From Sphingomonas naasensis (GTDB lineage Bacteria > Pseudomonadota > Alphaproteobacteria > Sphingomonadales > Sphingomonadaceae), in contig NZ_SRXU01000008.1 of assembly GCF_004792695.1 (NCBI RefSeq), positions 62,001-126,000 of the forward strand: 64,000 bases of DNA, in the 5' to 3' direction. Positions within the stretch are counted from its first letter, which is position 1, and every line of letters starts with the position of its first letter. The position numbers were made by a program, and so were the translations under genes. The notes beneath the pieces were generated by a model, which saw only the letters and a list, made by a program, of their open reading frames with translations, was not told where the DNA came from and ran no database searches. This document shows positions 1-9,573 of this stretch, piece after piece.

Positions 1-813
1 ATGCTGCAGGCGGGCAGCGAGGCCAAGGCTGCGTTCGGCGACGCCACCGTCTATCTCGAAAAATATCTCGGCAATCCGCGCCACATCGAATTCCAGGTGT
101 TCGGCGACGGCGAGGGCAATGCGATCCATCTCGGCGAGCGCGACTGCTCGCTCCAGCGCCGCCACCAGAAAGTGCTCGAGGAAGCGCTCTCGCCGGTGAT
201 CACGCCCGAGGAGCGCGCACGGATGGGCGGCATCGTCGCCAAGGCGATGGCCGATATGGGCTATCGCGGCGCCGGCACGATCGAGTTCCTGTGGGAAGAC
301 GGCGAATTCTACTTCATCGAGATGAACACCCGGCTGCAGGTCGAGCATCCGGTGACCGAGATGATCACCGGGCTCGATCTCGTCCGCGAGCAGATCCGGG
401 TCGCAGAGGGCCATGGCCTGTCGGTGAAGCAGGACGACATCGAGTTTCGCGGCCACGCGATCGAATGCCGGATCAACGCCGAAGACCCGCGGACCTTCGC
501 GCCCTCGCCGGGCAAGATCGTGCATTTCCACGCCCCGGGCGGGATGCACGTCCGCGTCGATAGCGGCATCTATTCGGGCTACAAGATCCCGCCTTACTAT
601 GACTCGATGATCGCCAAGCTGATCGTCTATGGCCGCACCCGGCAGGGCTGCATCATGCGGCTGCGGCGCGCACTCGAGGAGTTCGTGATCGAAGGCGTCA
701 AGACGACGATCCCGCTGCACCAGGCGCTGCTCGACGACCCCGAGTTCCAGAAGGGCGACTATACGATCAAGTGGCTGGAAGAATGGCTGGCGAAGCAGGA
801 CGCAGCGGGCTGA
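1..813 (+). CDS. accC: Acetyl-CoA carboxylase biotin carboxylase subunit (3' part)
   Basis: The product is the C-terminal 270 residues of biotin carboxylase, which carboxylates the biotin on AccB with ATP and bicarbonate in the first step of fatty acid synthesis. The reading frame is open through the left edge, so the ATG at position 1 is an internal Met; about 180 residues are missing compared with the usual ~450. The rest of the ATP-grasp domain is visible, with the [13 protein letters not shown] segment near residue 50 and the signature [13 protein letters not shown] near residue 110, followed by the biotin carboxylase C-terminal domain. The TGA stop overlaps the next ATG by one base (TGATG), which suggests translational coupling with the following small gene. 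Identity is very secure. Confidence 0.96.
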   Translation: MLQAGSEAKAAFGDATVYLEKYLGNPRHIEFQVFGDGEGNAIHLGERDCSLQRRHQKVLEEALSPVITPEERARMGGIVAKAMADMGYRGAGTIEFLWEDGEFYFIEMNTRLQVEHPVTEMITGLDLVREQIRVAEGHGLSVKQDDIEFRGHAIECRINAEDPRTFAPSPGKIVHFHAPGGMHVRVDSGIYSGYKIPPYYDSMIAKLIVYGRTRQGCIMRLRRALEEFVIEGVKTTIPLHQALLDDPEFQKGDYTIKWLEEWLAKQDAAG

Positions 814-1325
814 TGGGGCTTGGCCGGCTGTTGCCGGGAATCGCGGCGGGCGCGACGACGATCGCCGCCGCCCCGCTCGATCCCGTCAAGACGCTGGCCG
901 GCCGCTACAGCACCCATTTCGAGAACGCGACGGTCGAGGGCGACAAATATTGGAGCGACGACGTGGTCGAGATCGTGCCGGTCGATGCGCGCCACGCCTA
1001 TTTCAACCTGCGCCTGAACTTCGCCAACGGCCATAGCTGCGGGCTTTCCGGCATCGCGCGGGCAAAAGGCGACGCGCTCGATTATGTCGCGCCGGCAGGA
1101 AGCCGTGTCGAAGGCTGCCATATGACGCTGTCCCGCAACGGCCGGTGGCTCCACCTCGACGATCATGACGGGAGCTGCCAATCGACCTGCGGCTCGCGGG
1201 GCGGTTATGGCGGCGAGGGTCAGCCCTGGAAGAGCAAGCGGCCGATCACTTATCTCTCCCGGATCAGGGGTTCGGAAGAATATCGCGCCGCGCTCGCCGA
1301 GTGGCGCAAGGAGGAGGCGAAGTGA
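813..1325 (+). CDS. Hypothetical secreted protein, 170 aa
   Basis: I do not recognise a named family. I chose the ATG at 813 because it overlaps the accC stop (TGATG); an upstream in-frame start at 771 would run into accC. The N-terminus (LLPGIAAGATTIAAAP) looks like a weak signal peptide. The mature part has Cys residues around 75, 100, 126 and 130, which could form disulfides outside the cytoplasm. The end overlaps the GTG start of the next gene (GTGA). Lying between accC and an ArsC-family gene tells little about its role. It is a real gene by codon pattern and tight packing, but its function is unknown. Confidence 0.75.
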   Translation: MGLGRLLPGIAAGATTIAAAPLDPVKTLAGRYSTHFENATVEGDKYWSDDVVEIVPVDARHAYFNLRLNFANGHSCGLSGIARAKGDALDYVAPAGSRVEGCHMTLSRNGRWLHLDDHDGSCQSTCGSRGGYGGEGQPWKSKRPITYLSRIRGSEEYRAALAEWRKEEAK

Positions 1326-1660
1326 AGGCGACGATCTACCACAACCCTCGCTGCTCCAAGTCGCGCGAGGCACTGGCGATCCTCAACGAGACGTCGGGCG
1401 TCGAGGTCGAGATCGTCGAATATCTCAAGACTCCGCCATCGCGCGAGACGCTCAAGGACCTGTATCAGCGCGCCGGCATGACCGCGCGCGAGGGGCTGCG
1501 CATCGCCGAGGACGCCGCCAAGCCGCTCAAGGGCGCCGACGACGACGCGATCCTCGACGCGATGGCGGCGAACCCGATCCTGATCGAACGGCCACTGGTG
1601 GTGACCGAGAAGGGCGTGCGGCTGGGGCGCCCGCCGGAGAAGGTGCGCGAAATTTTGTGA
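1322..1660 (+). CDS. arsC: ArsC-family arsenate reductase (glutaredoxin-dependent)
   Basis: This 112-residue thioredoxin-fold protein belongs to the ArsC/YfgD family. Members reduce arsenate to arsenite with glutathione and glutaredoxin, although many chromosomal homologues have unproven substrates. The N-terminus reads KATIYHNPRCSKSR with the catalytic Cys at position 11, and the C-terminal part carries the family pattern IERPLVVTEKGVRLGRPPE. The GTG start at 1322 is preferred because AAGGAGGAGG lies just upstream and it overlaps the previous stop as GTGA. No arsR, arsB or acr3 gene is nearby, so a dedicated arsenic operon is not supported. The family call is secure; the substrate is inferred. 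Confidence 0.88.
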   Translation: MKATIYHNPRCSKSREALAILNETSGVEVEIVEYLKTPPSRETLKDLYQRAGMTAREGLRIAEDAAKPLKGADDDAILDAMAANPILIERPLVVTEKGVRLGRPPEKVREIL

Positions 1661-1936
1661 GGCCCTTGGCCTCCCCGGCAAGGGGAGGTGTCAGGCGCAG
1701 CCCGATGGAGGGACTGGAAGACGGCCGGCGACTCGCTCACTTTCGTCGTCACCTCCCGGAAAGATCGGTCAGGCGCTGCACCGCGTCCGCCACACCACCG
1801 CACCTAACCGCCGACGGGATGCGCGCGACGACCGAGCCCGAGAACCACGCGGCCGCCGATATCTTCCCGCCGCTGGCGTGACTTCGGGTATCGGCCCACT
1901 AGCCGTGCCGCGCCCCCGCCGCTAAGGGCTGCGCGC
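1661..1936. other. Intergenic spacer with short hairpin
   Basis: No gene is visible in these 276 bases. A hairpin with a 7-bp stem (cctcccc/ggggagg, 1670-1688) follows the arsC-like stop and may help end transcription, although there is no T-run. The remainder is the upstream region of purL; I could not pick a convincing promoter. Confidence 0.5.
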
Positions 1937-4156
1937 ATGACCGGAATCACGCCCGAGATCGTCGCCGAGCACGGCCTGTCCCCCGAGGAATATGATCGCG
2001 TCCTGCACGCGATGGGGCGCGAGCCCAATCTGACCGAGCTGGGCATCTTCAGCGTGATGTGGTCCGAGCATTGCAGCTACAAATCGAGCCGCATCCATTT
2101 GAAGAAGCTGCCGACCACCGGCCCGCAGGTGATCTGCGGCCCCGGCGAGAATGCCGGCGTGGTCGACATCGGCGACGGCCAGGCGGCGATCTTCAAGATG
2201 GAGAGCCACAACCACCCGTCGTACATCGAGCCCTATCAGGGCGCGGCGACCGGCGTCGGCGGCATCCTGCGCGACGTGTTCACGATGGGCGCACGACCGG
2301 TGGCGAACATGAACGCGCTGCGCTTCGGCCGGCCCGATCATCCCAGGATGCGCCATCTGATCGCCGGCGTGGTCCACGGCATCGGCGGCTACGGCAATTG
2401 CGTCGGCGTGCCGACCGTCGGCGGCGAAGTGAACTTCCACCCGGCCTATGACGGCAATATCCTCGTCAACGCGATGACCGTCGGCGTCGCCCAGACCGAC
2501 AAGATCTTCTACTCGGCCGCCTCGGGCGTCGGCAATCCGATCGTCTATGTCGGCTCCAAGACCGGCCGCGACGGCATCCATGGCGCGACGATGGCCTCGG
2601 CCGATTTCGGCGAGGATTCGGAGGAGAAGCGCCCCACCGTCCAGGTCGGCGATCCCTTCACCGAGAAGCTCCTGATCGAGGCGTGCCTCGAGCTGATGGC
2701 ATCGGACGCGATCGTCGCGATCCAGGACATGGGCGCCGCGGGGCTGACTTCGTCCTCGGTCGAGATGGCGTCGAAGGGCGGCGTCGGCATCGAGCTGATC
2801 ATGGACGACGTGCCGCAGCGCGAGACCGGCATGACGCCGTACGAGATGATGCTGAGCGAGAGCCAGGAGCGGATGCTCATGGTGCTCAAGCCCGGCCGCG
2901 AGGACTTCGCCGAGGCGATCTTCCGCAAATGGGAGCTCGATTTTGCGGTGATCGGCCATGTCACCGACACCGGCCGGATGGTGCTCAAATGGAAGGGCGA
3001 CATCGTCGCCGACATTCCGCTCGCCCCGCTCGCCGACGAAGCCCCGCTCTACGAGCGTCCGCACGTGCCGACGCCGAAGCGCGCGGCGCTGACCGACGTG
3101 CCCGAGAGCAAGGATCCGGCCGCGGACCTGATCAAGCTGATGGGCTCGCCCGACATCGCCAGCCGGCGCTGGATCTGGGAGCAATATGACCACATGGTCG
3201 GCGCCGATACCGTCCAGCGCCCGGGCGGCGACGCCGCGGTGGTCCGCGTCCACGGCACGCAAAAGGGCCTCGCGATCACCACCGATTGCACCCCGCGCTA
3301 TTGCTTCGCCGACCCGGTCGAGGGCGGCAAGCAGGCGGTGGCCGAAGCGTGGCGCAACCTGACCTCGGTCGGCGCCAATCCGCTCGCGGTGACCAACTGC
3401 CTCAACTTCGCCAACCCGCAGCGCCCCGAGATCATGGGCCAGATCGTCGGCTGCCTCGAGGGCATGAGCGACGCCTGCCGCGCGCTCGACTTCCCGATCG
3501 TCTCGGGCAACGTCTCGCTCTACAACGAGAGCAAGGCGACCGGCGGCGGCTCGGCGATCCTGCCGACCCCGGCGATCGGCGGGCTCGGCCTGCTCGCGGA
3601 CTATTCGACCAGCTGCACGATCGCCTTCAAGGGCGTCGGCGACACGATCCTGACGATCGGCGAGCGCGGCGGCGATCTCGGCCAGTCGATCTGGCTGCGC
3701 GAAATCCACGGCCGCGAGGACGGCCCCCCGCCCCCCGTCGATCTCGCCGCCGAGCGCCGCACCGGCGACTTCATCCGCGAGCAGATCGCCAGCGGCGCGA
3801 TCACCGCATGCCATGACGTCTCCGACGGCGGGCTTGCCGTGGCGGTCGCCGAGATGGCGCTCGCCTCGGGGATCGGCGCCTTGGTCAACGAACCGCAGCC
3901 TTTCGGCATCGCCGGCTCGCTGTTCGGCGAGGATCAGGGGCTCTACATCGTAACCGTCTGCGATTCGTGCCTCGCCGACTTCATGGTCGCGGCGCACAAG
4001 GCCGACGTCCCCGCCGATCACCTTGGCCGGACGATCAAGGACCGGATCATCTTCGAGCTCGACGAGGGCGACTGGACCGTCTCGCTCGCCGATCTGCGCG
4101 CGGCGCATGAAGGTTTCTTCCCCGCGCTGATGGGCGAGGACGCGGCGCTGGCGTAA
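1937..4156 (+). CDS. purL: Phosphoribosylformylglycinamidine synthase subunit PurL
   Basis: This 739-residue protein is the small-type PurL, the ATP-dependent synthetase subunit that converts FGAR to FGAM in purine synthesis with PurQ (glutaminase) and PurS. The length fits the small type rather than the ~1300-residue fused enzyme of enterobacteria. Conserved elements include [10 protein letters not shown] near residue 40, MESHNHPS near 93, and the two related AIRS-type halves, the second containing NCLNFANPQ. The gene stands alone here; purS and purQ are not in the window. The region upstream holds a hairpin but no clear purine riboswitch. Start ATG is supported by alignment to the family N-terminus. 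Confidence 0.97.
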   Translation: MTGITPEIVAEHGLSPEEYDRVLHAMGREPNLTELGIFSVMWSEHCSYKSSRIHLKKLPTTGPQVICGPGENAGVVDIGDGQAAIFKMESHNHPSYIEPYQGAATGVGGILRDVFTMGARPVANMNALRFGRPDHPRMRHLIAGVVHGIGGYGNCVGVPTVGGEVNFHPAYDGNILVNAMTVGVAQTDKIFYSAASGVGNPIVYVGSKTGRDGIHGATMASADFGEDSEEKRPTVQVGDPFTEKLLIEACLELMASDAIVAIQDMGAAGLTSSSVEMASKGGVGIELIMDDVPQRETGMTPYEMMLSESQERMLMVLKPGREDFAEAIFRKWELDFAVIGHVTDTGRMVLKWKGDIVADIPLAPLADEAPLYERPHVPTPKRAALTDVPESKDPAADLIKLMGSPDIASRRWIWEQYDHMVGADTVQRPGGDAAVVRVHGTQKGLAITTDCTPRYCFADPVEGGKQAVAEAWRNLTSVGANPLAVTNCLNFANPQRPEIMGQIVGCLEGMSDACRALDFPIVSGNVSLYNESKATGGGSAILPTPAIGGLGLLADYSTSCTIAFKGVGDTILTIGERGGDLGQSIWLREIHGREDGPPPPVDLAAERRTGDFIREQIASGAITACHDVSDGGLAVAVAEMALASGIGALVNEPQPFGIAGSLFGEDQGLYIVTVCDSCLADFMVAAHKADVPADHLGRTIKDRIIFELDEGDWTVSLADLRAAHEGFFPALMGEDAALA

Positions 4157-4170
4157 AACCGAAGGCGCAG

Positions 4171-4244
4171 TGTTCCGGCGAAGGCCGGAGCGTCGGCGGC
4201 GCGCGGGCCGGCAAAACCCGGGGCTCCGGCTTTCGCCGGGCACA
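4171..4244. repeat. REP-like inverted repeat
   Basis: Arms gttccggcgaaggccggagc (4172-4191) and gctccggctttcgccgggca are near-perfect inverted copies separated by about 30 bases, lying just after purL. Similar elements occur at several other intergenic sites in this window. It may act as a terminator or REP-type element. Confidence 0.7.
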
Positions 4245-4329
4245 AAGCTGCGCTGATCGACAGCGGTGTGCGCGTACCCCTTCCCCCCGCGGCAATTGCG
4301 TCTAAGGTGAGCGACCGGAGGCCACGCCG

Positions 4330-4761
4330 ATGACCGCAGGCTATTCAGCAACGCCGCTCGCCGACAAGCTGGGCCTGAAGCGCGGCATGCGCTGCTGGTT
4401 CCACAACATGCCCGAGAGCGTGCGCGCCGAGATCGACCCCGTAGGCGCGCAGATCGAGGAGCAGCCGACCGCTTCGGACGGGCTGCAATGCGCGCATTTG
4501 TTCGTCACCGAACGCGCGCGGTTCGAACGCGAGCTCGCCGCGCTCCAGCCGCTGATGGCGCCGAACGGCTTCATCTGGGTCTCGTGGCCCAAAAAGGCGG
4601 CAAAGACCGACACCGACATGACCGAGAACGTCATCCGCGAAATCGCGCTGCCGACGGGCCTTGTCGACATCAAAGTCTGCGCGGTCGACGATATCTGGTC
4701 GGGCCTCAAGCTGGTGATCCGCAAGGAAAATCGTTTCACCGACCCACCGCATAAGCCCTGA
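4330..4761 (+). CDS. DUF3052 domain-containing protein
   Basis: This 143-residue cytosolic protein matches the DUF3052 family by its layout: an N-terminal GYSATPLADKLGLKRG segment, then WVSWPKKAA near residue 85, and a closing WSGLKLVIRK block. Family members are small and conserved in proteobacteria and actinobacteria; no reaction is established. A GGAGG sequence lies 9 bases before the ATG. The gene follows a REP-like repeat after purL, so it is probably its own transcription unit, with the nitroreductase gene 36 bases downstream. I infer no function beyond the family. Confidence 0.85.
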   Translation: MTAGYSATPLADKLGLKRGMRCWFHNMPESVRAEIDPVGAQIEEQPTASDGLQCAHLFVTERARFERELAALQPLMAPNGFIWVSWPKKAAKTDTDMTENVIREIALPTGLVDIKVCAVDDIWSGLKLVIRKENRFTDPPHKP

Positions 4762-4797
4762 CTCGCTTTTCGCCGTGGATTGTGCACGATCTGCACG

Positions 4798-5472
4798 ATG
4801 CCCGATCCCGAGGCCTTTCCCTGGCAGCCTTATCCCGAACTTGCCGATGCCGAACGCATCGCGCGGGCGCGGGCGTTCGCCGACGCGCTGCGCACGCGGC
4901 GGAGCTGCCGCGCGTTCCGCGAGGATCCGGTGCCGCGCGAAGTGATCGAAGCCGCGCTCGCCGCGGCGGGGACCGCGCCGAGCGGCGCCAACCGCCAGCC
5001 CTGGCATTTCGCCGTGGTCTCCTCCCCCGAGGCCAAATGCGCCATCCGCATCGCCGCCGAGGAAGAAGAGCGCGCTTTCTATGACGGCCGTGCCGGCAGC
5101 GAGTGGCTCGAGGCGCTGTGGCCGCTCGGCACCGGCGCCGACAAACCCTATCTCGAGACCGCGCCGTGGCTGATCGTGGTCTTCGCCCAGCGCCGCGGCG
5201 GGCCCGACCCGGACGACCTCAAGCAGAATTACTATGTCACCGAAAGCGTCGGCCTCGCCTGCGGGCTGCTGCTCGCCACCCTGCACGAGGCCGGGGTGGC
5301 GTCGCTCGTCCACACCCCGAACCCGATGCGCTTCCTCAATCGCGTGTGCCGGCGCCCGGACCATGAGAAGCCGGTGATGGTGATCGTCGCCGGCTATCCC
5401 GCCGACGACGCGACGATCCCGGCGCACGCGCTCGAGAAGAAGTCGCTGGAGCAGATCGCCAGCTGGCTGTAG
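4798..5472 (+). CDS. Nitroreductase-family FMN oxidoreductase
   Basis: This protein of 224 residues is a nitroreductase-fold flavoprotein. It shows the N-terminal pattern [15 protein letters not shown], the [14 protein letters not shown] segment that contacts FMN, and a C-terminal VAGYPADDA motif. Family members reduce nitro compounds, quinones or flavins with NAD(P)H, and some act as dehydrogenases or iodotyrosine-deiodinase-like enzymes, so the substrate cannot be given. I prefer ATG 4798 to the in-frame TTG at 4780; neither has a strong ribosome binding site. It sits between DUF3052 and DUF418 genes on the same strand. Confidence 0.88.
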   Translation: MPDPEAFPWQPYPELADAERIARARAFADALRTRRSCRAFREDPVPREVIEAALAAAGTAPSGANRQPWHFAVVSSPEAKCAIRIAAEEEERAFYDGRAGSEWLEALWPLGTGADKPYLETAPWLIVVFAQRRGGPDPDDLKQNYYVTESVGLACGLLLATLHEAGVASLVHTPNPMRFLNRVCRRPDHEKPVMVIVAGYPADDATIPAHALEKKSLEQIASWL

Positions 5473-5481
5473 CGCGGGGCG

Positions 5482-6708
5482 ATGCCCGAGGCCGCCCTGC
5501 CCGCCGACCCCAGCCCGTCTGCGCGGCTCGCCTCGCTCGACCTGATCCGCGGCGTCGCGGTGCTCGGCATCCTGCTGCTCAACATCCTCAGCTTCGGATT
5601 GCCGCAGGCGGCCTATCTCAATCCGCGCGCCTGGGGCGGCTGGCACGGCGCCGACCTCGCCGCCTGGGCAGTCAACTTCGTGTTGTTCGACGGCCGGATG
5701 CGCGGGCTGTTCTCGTTCCTGTTCGGTGCCTCGATGCTGCTCGTGATCGAGCGCGCCGAAGCCAGGGGCGAGAGCGCCGCCGCAGTCCATTATCGCCGCA
5801 TGTTCTGGCTGCTCGTCTTCGGCTTCGCGCATCTCTGGCTGGTCTGGGAGGGCGACATCCTCGCGCATTATGCGATGATCGGCATGTTGGCCTTCGGCCT
5901 GCGCGACTTGCCCGTCGAGCGGATGCTGGGGCTCGGGCTGGCGCTGATCGCGGCGACGACGCTGCTCTTCGCGGGCTTCCCGATCGCCGTGCAGGAGGGC
6001 CGCGACCTCCCGGCGATCATCCAGCTGATGGGCGTGCCGCCCGCCACCGACATCGCGCGCGAGATCGCGATCCATCGCGGCGGCTATGGCGGCATCCTGC
6101 AGGCGCGGCTCGTCGCGCACGGCTTGTCGCCGCTCATGCTGCTATGGGTCTATGGACCCGAGACGCTCGCCTATATGCTGTTCGGCATGGCGGGGCTGCG
6201 CAGCGGGATGCTGCGCGGCGAATGGCCGCGGGCACGCTATCGGCGCTGGCTGCTGGTCTGCTGGGGCGTCACCCTGCCCGCCTGGCTCGCGCTGGCGGGA
6301 TGGATCGTCGGCGCGCAATTCAGCCTGTCGGCGATGGCCTGGGCGGGCTGGACGCTGCCGGTGCCGCTGCGCCCGGCGATGATCGCCGGCTGGGTGTGCC
6401 TGATCCTGCTGCTGGCGCGGCCGGGCGGCGCGCTCACCACGCGGCTGGCGGCGGCGGGACGGATGGCGTTCACCAACTATCTCGCGACCAGCCTGATCTG
6501 CACCGCGCTGTTCTATGGCTATGGGCTGGGCTGGTTCGGCCAGCTCTCGCGCTGGCAGCTCTATCCGGTGGTGGCGGCGCTCTGGGCAGCGATGCTGTTC
6601 TGGTCCAAGCCTTGGCTCGCGCGCTTCCGATTCGGGCCGTTCGAATGGTTGTGGCGGAGTCTGGCGCGCGGAAGTTTGCAAAAGTTACGCGGACCGGCCT
6701 CCGTATAA
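5482..6708 (+). CDS. DUF418 (YeiB-like) membrane protein
   Basis: This 408-residue polytopic inner-membrane protein belongs to the DUF418 family. The N-terminal SLDLIRGVAVLGILLLNI helix and the C-terminal block with FTNYLATSLICT and LEWLWRSL-like ending (FEWLWRSLARG) are characteristic. I count about nine to ten hydrophobic segments. Family function is unknown; it resembles acyltransferase-3-type membrane proteins. The gene begins only 9 bases after the nitroreductase stop, so the two are probably cotranscribed. Its TAA stop lies two bases before the Fur-like palindromes that precede bfd. Confidence 0.88.
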   Translation: MPEAALPADPSPSARLASLDLIRGVAVLGILLLNILSFGLPQAAYLNPRAWGGWHGADLAAWAVNFVLFDGRMRGLFSFLFGASMLLVIERAEARGESAAAVHYRRMFWLLVFGFAHLWLVWEGDILAHYAMIGMLAFGLRDLPVERMLGLGLALIAATTLLFAGFPIAVQEGRDLPAIIQLMGVPPATDIAREIAIHRGGYGGILQARLVAHGLSPLMLLWVYGPETLAYMLFGMAGLRSGMLRGEWPRARYRRWLLVCWGVTLPAWLALAGWIVGAQFSLSAMAWAGWTLPVPLRPAMIAGWVCLILLLARPGGALTTRLAAAGRMAFTNYLATSLICTALFYGYGLGWFGQLSRWQLYPVVAALWAAMLFWSKPWLARFRFGPFEWLWRSLARGSLQKLRGPASV

Positions 6709-6709
6709 C

Positions 6710-6750
6710 TGCGAATGCTTCGCAATACCCTTGCGAATCGCTCTCATTAG
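6710..6750. promoter_or_regulatory. Two tandem Fur-box-like palindromes upstream of bfd
   Basis: TGCGAATGCTTCGCA (6710-6724) is a perfect 6-3-6 palindrome. TTGCGAATCGCTCTCATTAG (6731-6750) resembles the right half of the classical Fur box. They precede the bfd-bfr iron genes by 35 to 75 bases. Binding by Fur or another iron regulator is inference. Confidence 0.55.
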
Positions 6751-6784
6751 CCGTACATCCGGACCATCGAGGCGTGAGGGTTTC

Positions 6785-6955
6785 ATGGTCGTCTGCGTTT
6801 GCAATGCAATTCGTGAGAATGATGTGCGTGCCGCGGCGCGCGACGGCGCGACCAGCGCCTGCCAGGCCTATCGTGCGCTCGGGCGCAGCGCCAAATGCGG
6901 CCAATGCGTGCCGTTCGCGCGCGAGATCATCAACGACGAACGCGCGGCTGCGTAG
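6785..6955 (+). CDS. bfd: Bacterioferritin-associated ferredoxin (Bfd-like)
   Basis: This 56-residue protein is a BFD-type [2Fe-2S] protein. Cys4, Cys6, Cys38 and Cys41 (VCVC ... KCGQC) are the four expected cluster ligands. Bfd gives electrons to bacterioferritin so that stored ferric iron is released as ferrous iron. ATG 6785 gives the canonical MVVCVC start; a longer frame from 6515 only reads antisense-free through DUF418 and lacks homology. A GTGAGGG element lies upstream of the start. The gene is followed by a hairpin terminator and then bfr, which strongly supports the assignment. Regulation by iron is suggested by the two palindromes upstream. Confidence 0.92.
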   Translation: MVVCVCNAIRENDVRAAARDGATSACQAYRALGRSAKCGQCVPFAREIINDERAAA

Positions 6956-6968
6956 CGTTCTCAACTAG

Positions 6969-6994
6969 AAAAACCGCGGATTTCTGCGGTTTTC
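6969..6994 (+). terminator. Hairpin terminator between bfd and bfr
   Basis: Stem aaaaccgc (6970-6977) pairs with gcggtttt (6986-6993), loop of eight bases, ending in a T-run. This is a rho-independent terminator shape just after bfd, so bfr may have its own promoter or depend on read-through. Confidence 0.7.
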
Positions 6995-7045
6995 GGCGCG
7001 GCTTTTTGGCGCTATGGCATCCCTGCAAACACAGGGAAGACAGCC

Positions 7046-7528
7046 ATGAAGGGCGACGCCAAGGTCCTCGACTATCTCAACGAGGTGCTCAAGAACGAGC
7101 TCACCGCGATCAACCAATATTGGCTGCATTACCGGCTGCTCGACAATTGGGGCATCCGGAAGCTCGCCGAGCTCGAGCGCCACGAATCGATCGACGAGAT
7201 GAAGCACGCCGACCGGCTGGCCGAGCGCATCCTGTTCCTCGAAGGCCTGCCCAATTTCCAGCTGCTCGGCCGGCTGCGCATCGGCGAGACCGTCGAGGAG
7301 ATTCTCCGCGCCGATCTCGCGGTCGAGGTCGAGGCGATCGCGGTGCTCAAGGAAGCCATCCCGCATTGCGAAGCGGTGCGCGACTATGTCAGCCGCGACC
7401 TGTTCACCGACATCCTCGAGAGCGAGGAAGAGCATGTCGACACGCTCGAGCGCCAGTTCGACATGATCGCACGGATGGGGCTGGAGAACTACATCCAGCT
7501 CAACAGCAAGGCCGAGGAAGCGAGCTAG
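7046..7528 (+). CDS. bfr: Bacterioferritin
   Basis: This 160-residue protein is a haem-containing ferritin. All ferroxidase ligands are at the classical positions: Glu18, Glu51, His54, Glu94, Glu127 and His130, and Met52 is present as the haem ligand. Twenty-four subunits form a shell that oxidises and stores iron. The protein has the usual length and the start is supported by AGGGAAG upstream and by alignment. It follows bfd by 90 bases with a terminator-like hairpin between. The two form a storage-and-release pair, probably under iron control. A 22-bp perfect inverted repeat separates it from the convergent Hpt gene. Confidence 0.97.
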   Translation: MKGDAKVLDYLNEVLKNELTAINQYWLHYRLLDNWGIRKLAELERHESIDEMKHADRLAERILFLEGLPNFQLLGRLRIGETVEEILRADLAVEVEAIAVLKEAIPHCEAVRDYVSRDLFTDILESEEEHVDTLERQFDMIARMGLENYIQLNSKAEEAS

Positions 7529-7540
7529 AATCTCCCTGCA

Positions 7541-7616
7541 GTGCTCCGGCGAAGGCCGGAGCAGTGGCAGCAAGCGAGACGGCCTGAACCCATGGCTCCG
7601 GCCTTCGCCGGAGCAC
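7541..7616. repeat. REP-like element with 22-bp perfect inverted arms
   Basis: gtgctccggcgaaggccgga plus gc (7541-7562) has an exact reverse complement at 7595-7616, with a 32-base spacer. It lies between the convergent bfr and Hpt genes and could serve as a bidirectional terminator. Related copies occur elsewhere in the window. Confidence 0.85.
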
Positions 7617-7632
7617 ATACCCTTTCAGAAGG

Positions 7633-8067
7633 TCAGAGAACCGGGCGGCGTCCGAATGCCGCGGCGGGCTTGCGCGCGACCAGCGGGTTGGCTTCGCGCT
7701 CGAGCATGTCGAGCGTGGTCTCGAACAGCGGGCGCAGCTTGACGACGTGCTCGAGCGCCTCGGTCGGCGTCTCGCGGCGCTCGATGCAGCCGCGCGCGAT
7801 CATCTCGATCGTCTCGGCCACCTCGGACAGCGGATCGGCGCCGAACTGGCGCGATTCGCCCTTGAGCGTATGCGCGGGGATCACCATCGCCGTGGCATTG
7901 TGGCCACGCATCGCGTCCTCGATCCGGTCGACCGACTTGATGCCGTCCTCGCGGAAATAGCCGAGGATCCGCACGAAATTCGCGCCGAGCTCCGAGCGTG
8001 CCTGCTGGAAGCTTTCCCAGTTCACCAGCGGATCATTGCCGATCGTCACGTCCATACCCCGTTGCAT
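7633..8067 (-). CDS. Hpt domain histidine phosphotransfer protein
   Basis: This small cytosolic protein (about 144 residues) has a helical Hpt domain with the phosphorylated His in AHTLKGESRQFGA (His66). Hpt proteins relay phosphate between a hybrid histidine kinase and a response regulator. No kinase or regulator gene is adjacent, so it is an orphan. Starts at 8067 (MQRGMDV) or 8055 (MDV) are both possible; neither has a good ribosome binding site. The last 20 residues (VARKPAAAFGRRPVL) are basic and probably disordered. The partner system cannot be told from this window. Confidence 0.85.
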   Translation of the reverse strand: MQRGMDVTIGNDPLVNWESFQQARSELGANFVRILGYFREDGIKSVDRIEDAMRGHNATAMVIPAHTLKGESRQFGADPLSEVAETIEMIARGCIERRETPTEALEHVVKLRPLFETTLDMLEREANPLVARKPAAAFGRRPVL

Positions 8068-8192
8068 ACCCCCGACGGTACGCCGCGATGATAAGCGGGG
8101 AACGTAAACAGGGCGTTGATGGATGATGCCGGGAGGTTTCCGGAGGGCATCGCGTGGCTCCAAACCGCCCCCGCCAAGGGGGAGGAATCTCG

Positions 8193-9563
8193 CTATTTGC
8201 CCTTGTCGCGGTCGAACGGGTTCCTGGGCGCGCGCAGCGACAGGCGGACAGGGACGGCGCCGAAATCGAATTCCTTGCGCAGCCCGTTGATCAGATAGCG
8301 CTGATAGCTGACCGGCAGCAGATCGACGCGGGTGCCGAACAGCACGAAGCTGGGCGGACGGCTCTTGTTCTGGGTGACGTAGCGCGGCTTGATCCGCTTG
8401 CCGCCGGGCGCGGGGGGCGGATTGGCTTCGAGCGCGCGCTCGAACCAGCGATTGAGCTGGCCGGTCGAGACGCGGCGCGACCACGCGTCGCGGGTCTCGA
8501 AGGCGACCTTCATCATCGTGTCGAGGCCCTTGCCGGTCACCGCCGAGACAGTGAGCAACGGCACGCCCTTGACCTGCGCCAGCCCCTCGTCGAGCGCCTT
8601 CTTGACGCCGTTGAACAGGCTCGAAGCCTCTTCGGCCACGTCCCATTTGTTCATCACGATGATCAGCGCGCGGCCTTCCTGGAGGACGCGATCGGCGATC
8701 TTGAGGTCCTGCACCTCAAGCCCGCGGGTGGCGTCGAGCAGCAGCACGACGACCTCGGCAAAGTCGATCGCGCGCAGCGTGTCCATCACCGAGAGCTTTT
8801 CGAGCTTCTCCTCGACACGGGCCTTTTTGCGCAGCCCCGCGGTGTCGATCAGGCGGACCTTGCGCATGCCGCCCTCGAAATCCTCCCACTCCCAATCGAC
8901 CGAGATCGAATCGCGCGTGATCCCGGCCTCCGGACCGGTGATCATCCGCTCCTCGCCGAGCAGCCGATTGACCAGAGTCGACTTGCCGGCATTGGGGCGC
9001 CCGACGATCGCGAGCTTGAGCGGCGCATCGGGCGATTCGTCGTCCTCGGGCGCTTCCTCCTCGTCGCGCTCGACATGCGGGAGCAGCGCCTCGAACAGAT
9101 CGACGACGCCCTCGCCATGCTCGGCCGAGAAGGGGATCGGATCGCCGAGGCCGAGCGCCATCGCCTCGAGGATGCCCGACTCGCCTGCCCTGCCCTCGGC
9201 CTTGTTGGCCATCAGCACCACCGGGCGATCGGTGCTGCGCAGCCAGCGGGCGATCTCTTCGTCGAGCGGCGTCACCCCGGCGCGGGCATCGATCAGGAAC
9301 AGCGAGACATCGGCCTCGCGCACCGCCGCCTCGGTCTGCGCGCGCATCCGGCCGGGGAGCGTCGCGGCGTCCTCGTCCTCATAGCCGGCGGTGTCCATCA
9401 CCCGAAATTCGAGGCCGAGCAGGTTCGCCTCGCCCTCGCGACGGTCACGCGTGACGCCGGGCTGGTCGTCGACCAGCGCGAGACGCTTGCCGACCAGCCG
9501 GTTGAACAGCGTCGACTTGCCGACATTCGGGCGTCCGATGATGGCGACGGTGGGAAGGGGCAT
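8193..9563 (-). CDS. der: Ribosome biogenesis GTPase Der (EngA)
   Basis: This 456-residue protein carries two GTPase domains in tandem. The first P-loop is GRPNVGKST at residues 10-18 with DTAG near 57; the second is GRPNAGKST near 188 with DTAG near 240. An acidic linker ([10 protein letters not shown], about 167-176) joins them, and a KH-like domain follows. Der acts in assembly of the 50S subunit. The ATG at 9563 gives the canonical [13 protein letters not shown] start; an upstream in-frame Met at 9656 would add a non-conserved extension. Together with bamB and the yfgM-like gene it forms the conserved yfgM-bamB-der arrangement. Confidence 0.97.
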   Translation of the reverse strand: MPLPTVAIIGRPNVGKSTLFNRLVGKRLALVDDQPGVTRDRREGEANLLGLEFRVMDTAGYEDEDAATLPGRMRAQTEAAVREADVSLFLIDARAGVTPLDEEIARWLRSTDRPVVLMANKAEGRAGESGILEAMALGLGDPIPFSAEHGEGVVDLFEALLPHVERDEEEAPEDDESPDAPLKLAIVGRPNAGKSTLVNRLLGEERMITGPEAGITRDSISVDWEWEDFEGGMRKVRLIDTAGLRKKARVEEKLEKLSVMDTLRAIDFAEVVVLLLDATRGLEVQDLKIADRVLQEGRALIIVMNKWDVAEEASSLFNGVKKALDEGLAQVKGVPLLTVSAVTGKGLDTMMKVAFETRDAWSRRVSTGQLNRWFERALEANPPPAPGGKRIKPRYVTQNKSRPPSFVLFGTRVDLLPVSYQRYLINGLRKEFDFGAVPVRLSLRAPRNPFDRDKGK

Positions 9564-9573
9564 TGTTTTACTC

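Noticed and set aside
1322..1660. Arsenic resistance operon
   Set aside because: The ArsC-family gene has no arsR, arsB or acr3 neighbour, and similar proteins have other possible roles.
1922..4351. 809-residue frame antisense to purL
   Set aside because: It lies wholly opposite a certain purL gene and has low-complexity Arg/Ala/Asp/His composition typical of antisense frames in high-G+C genes.
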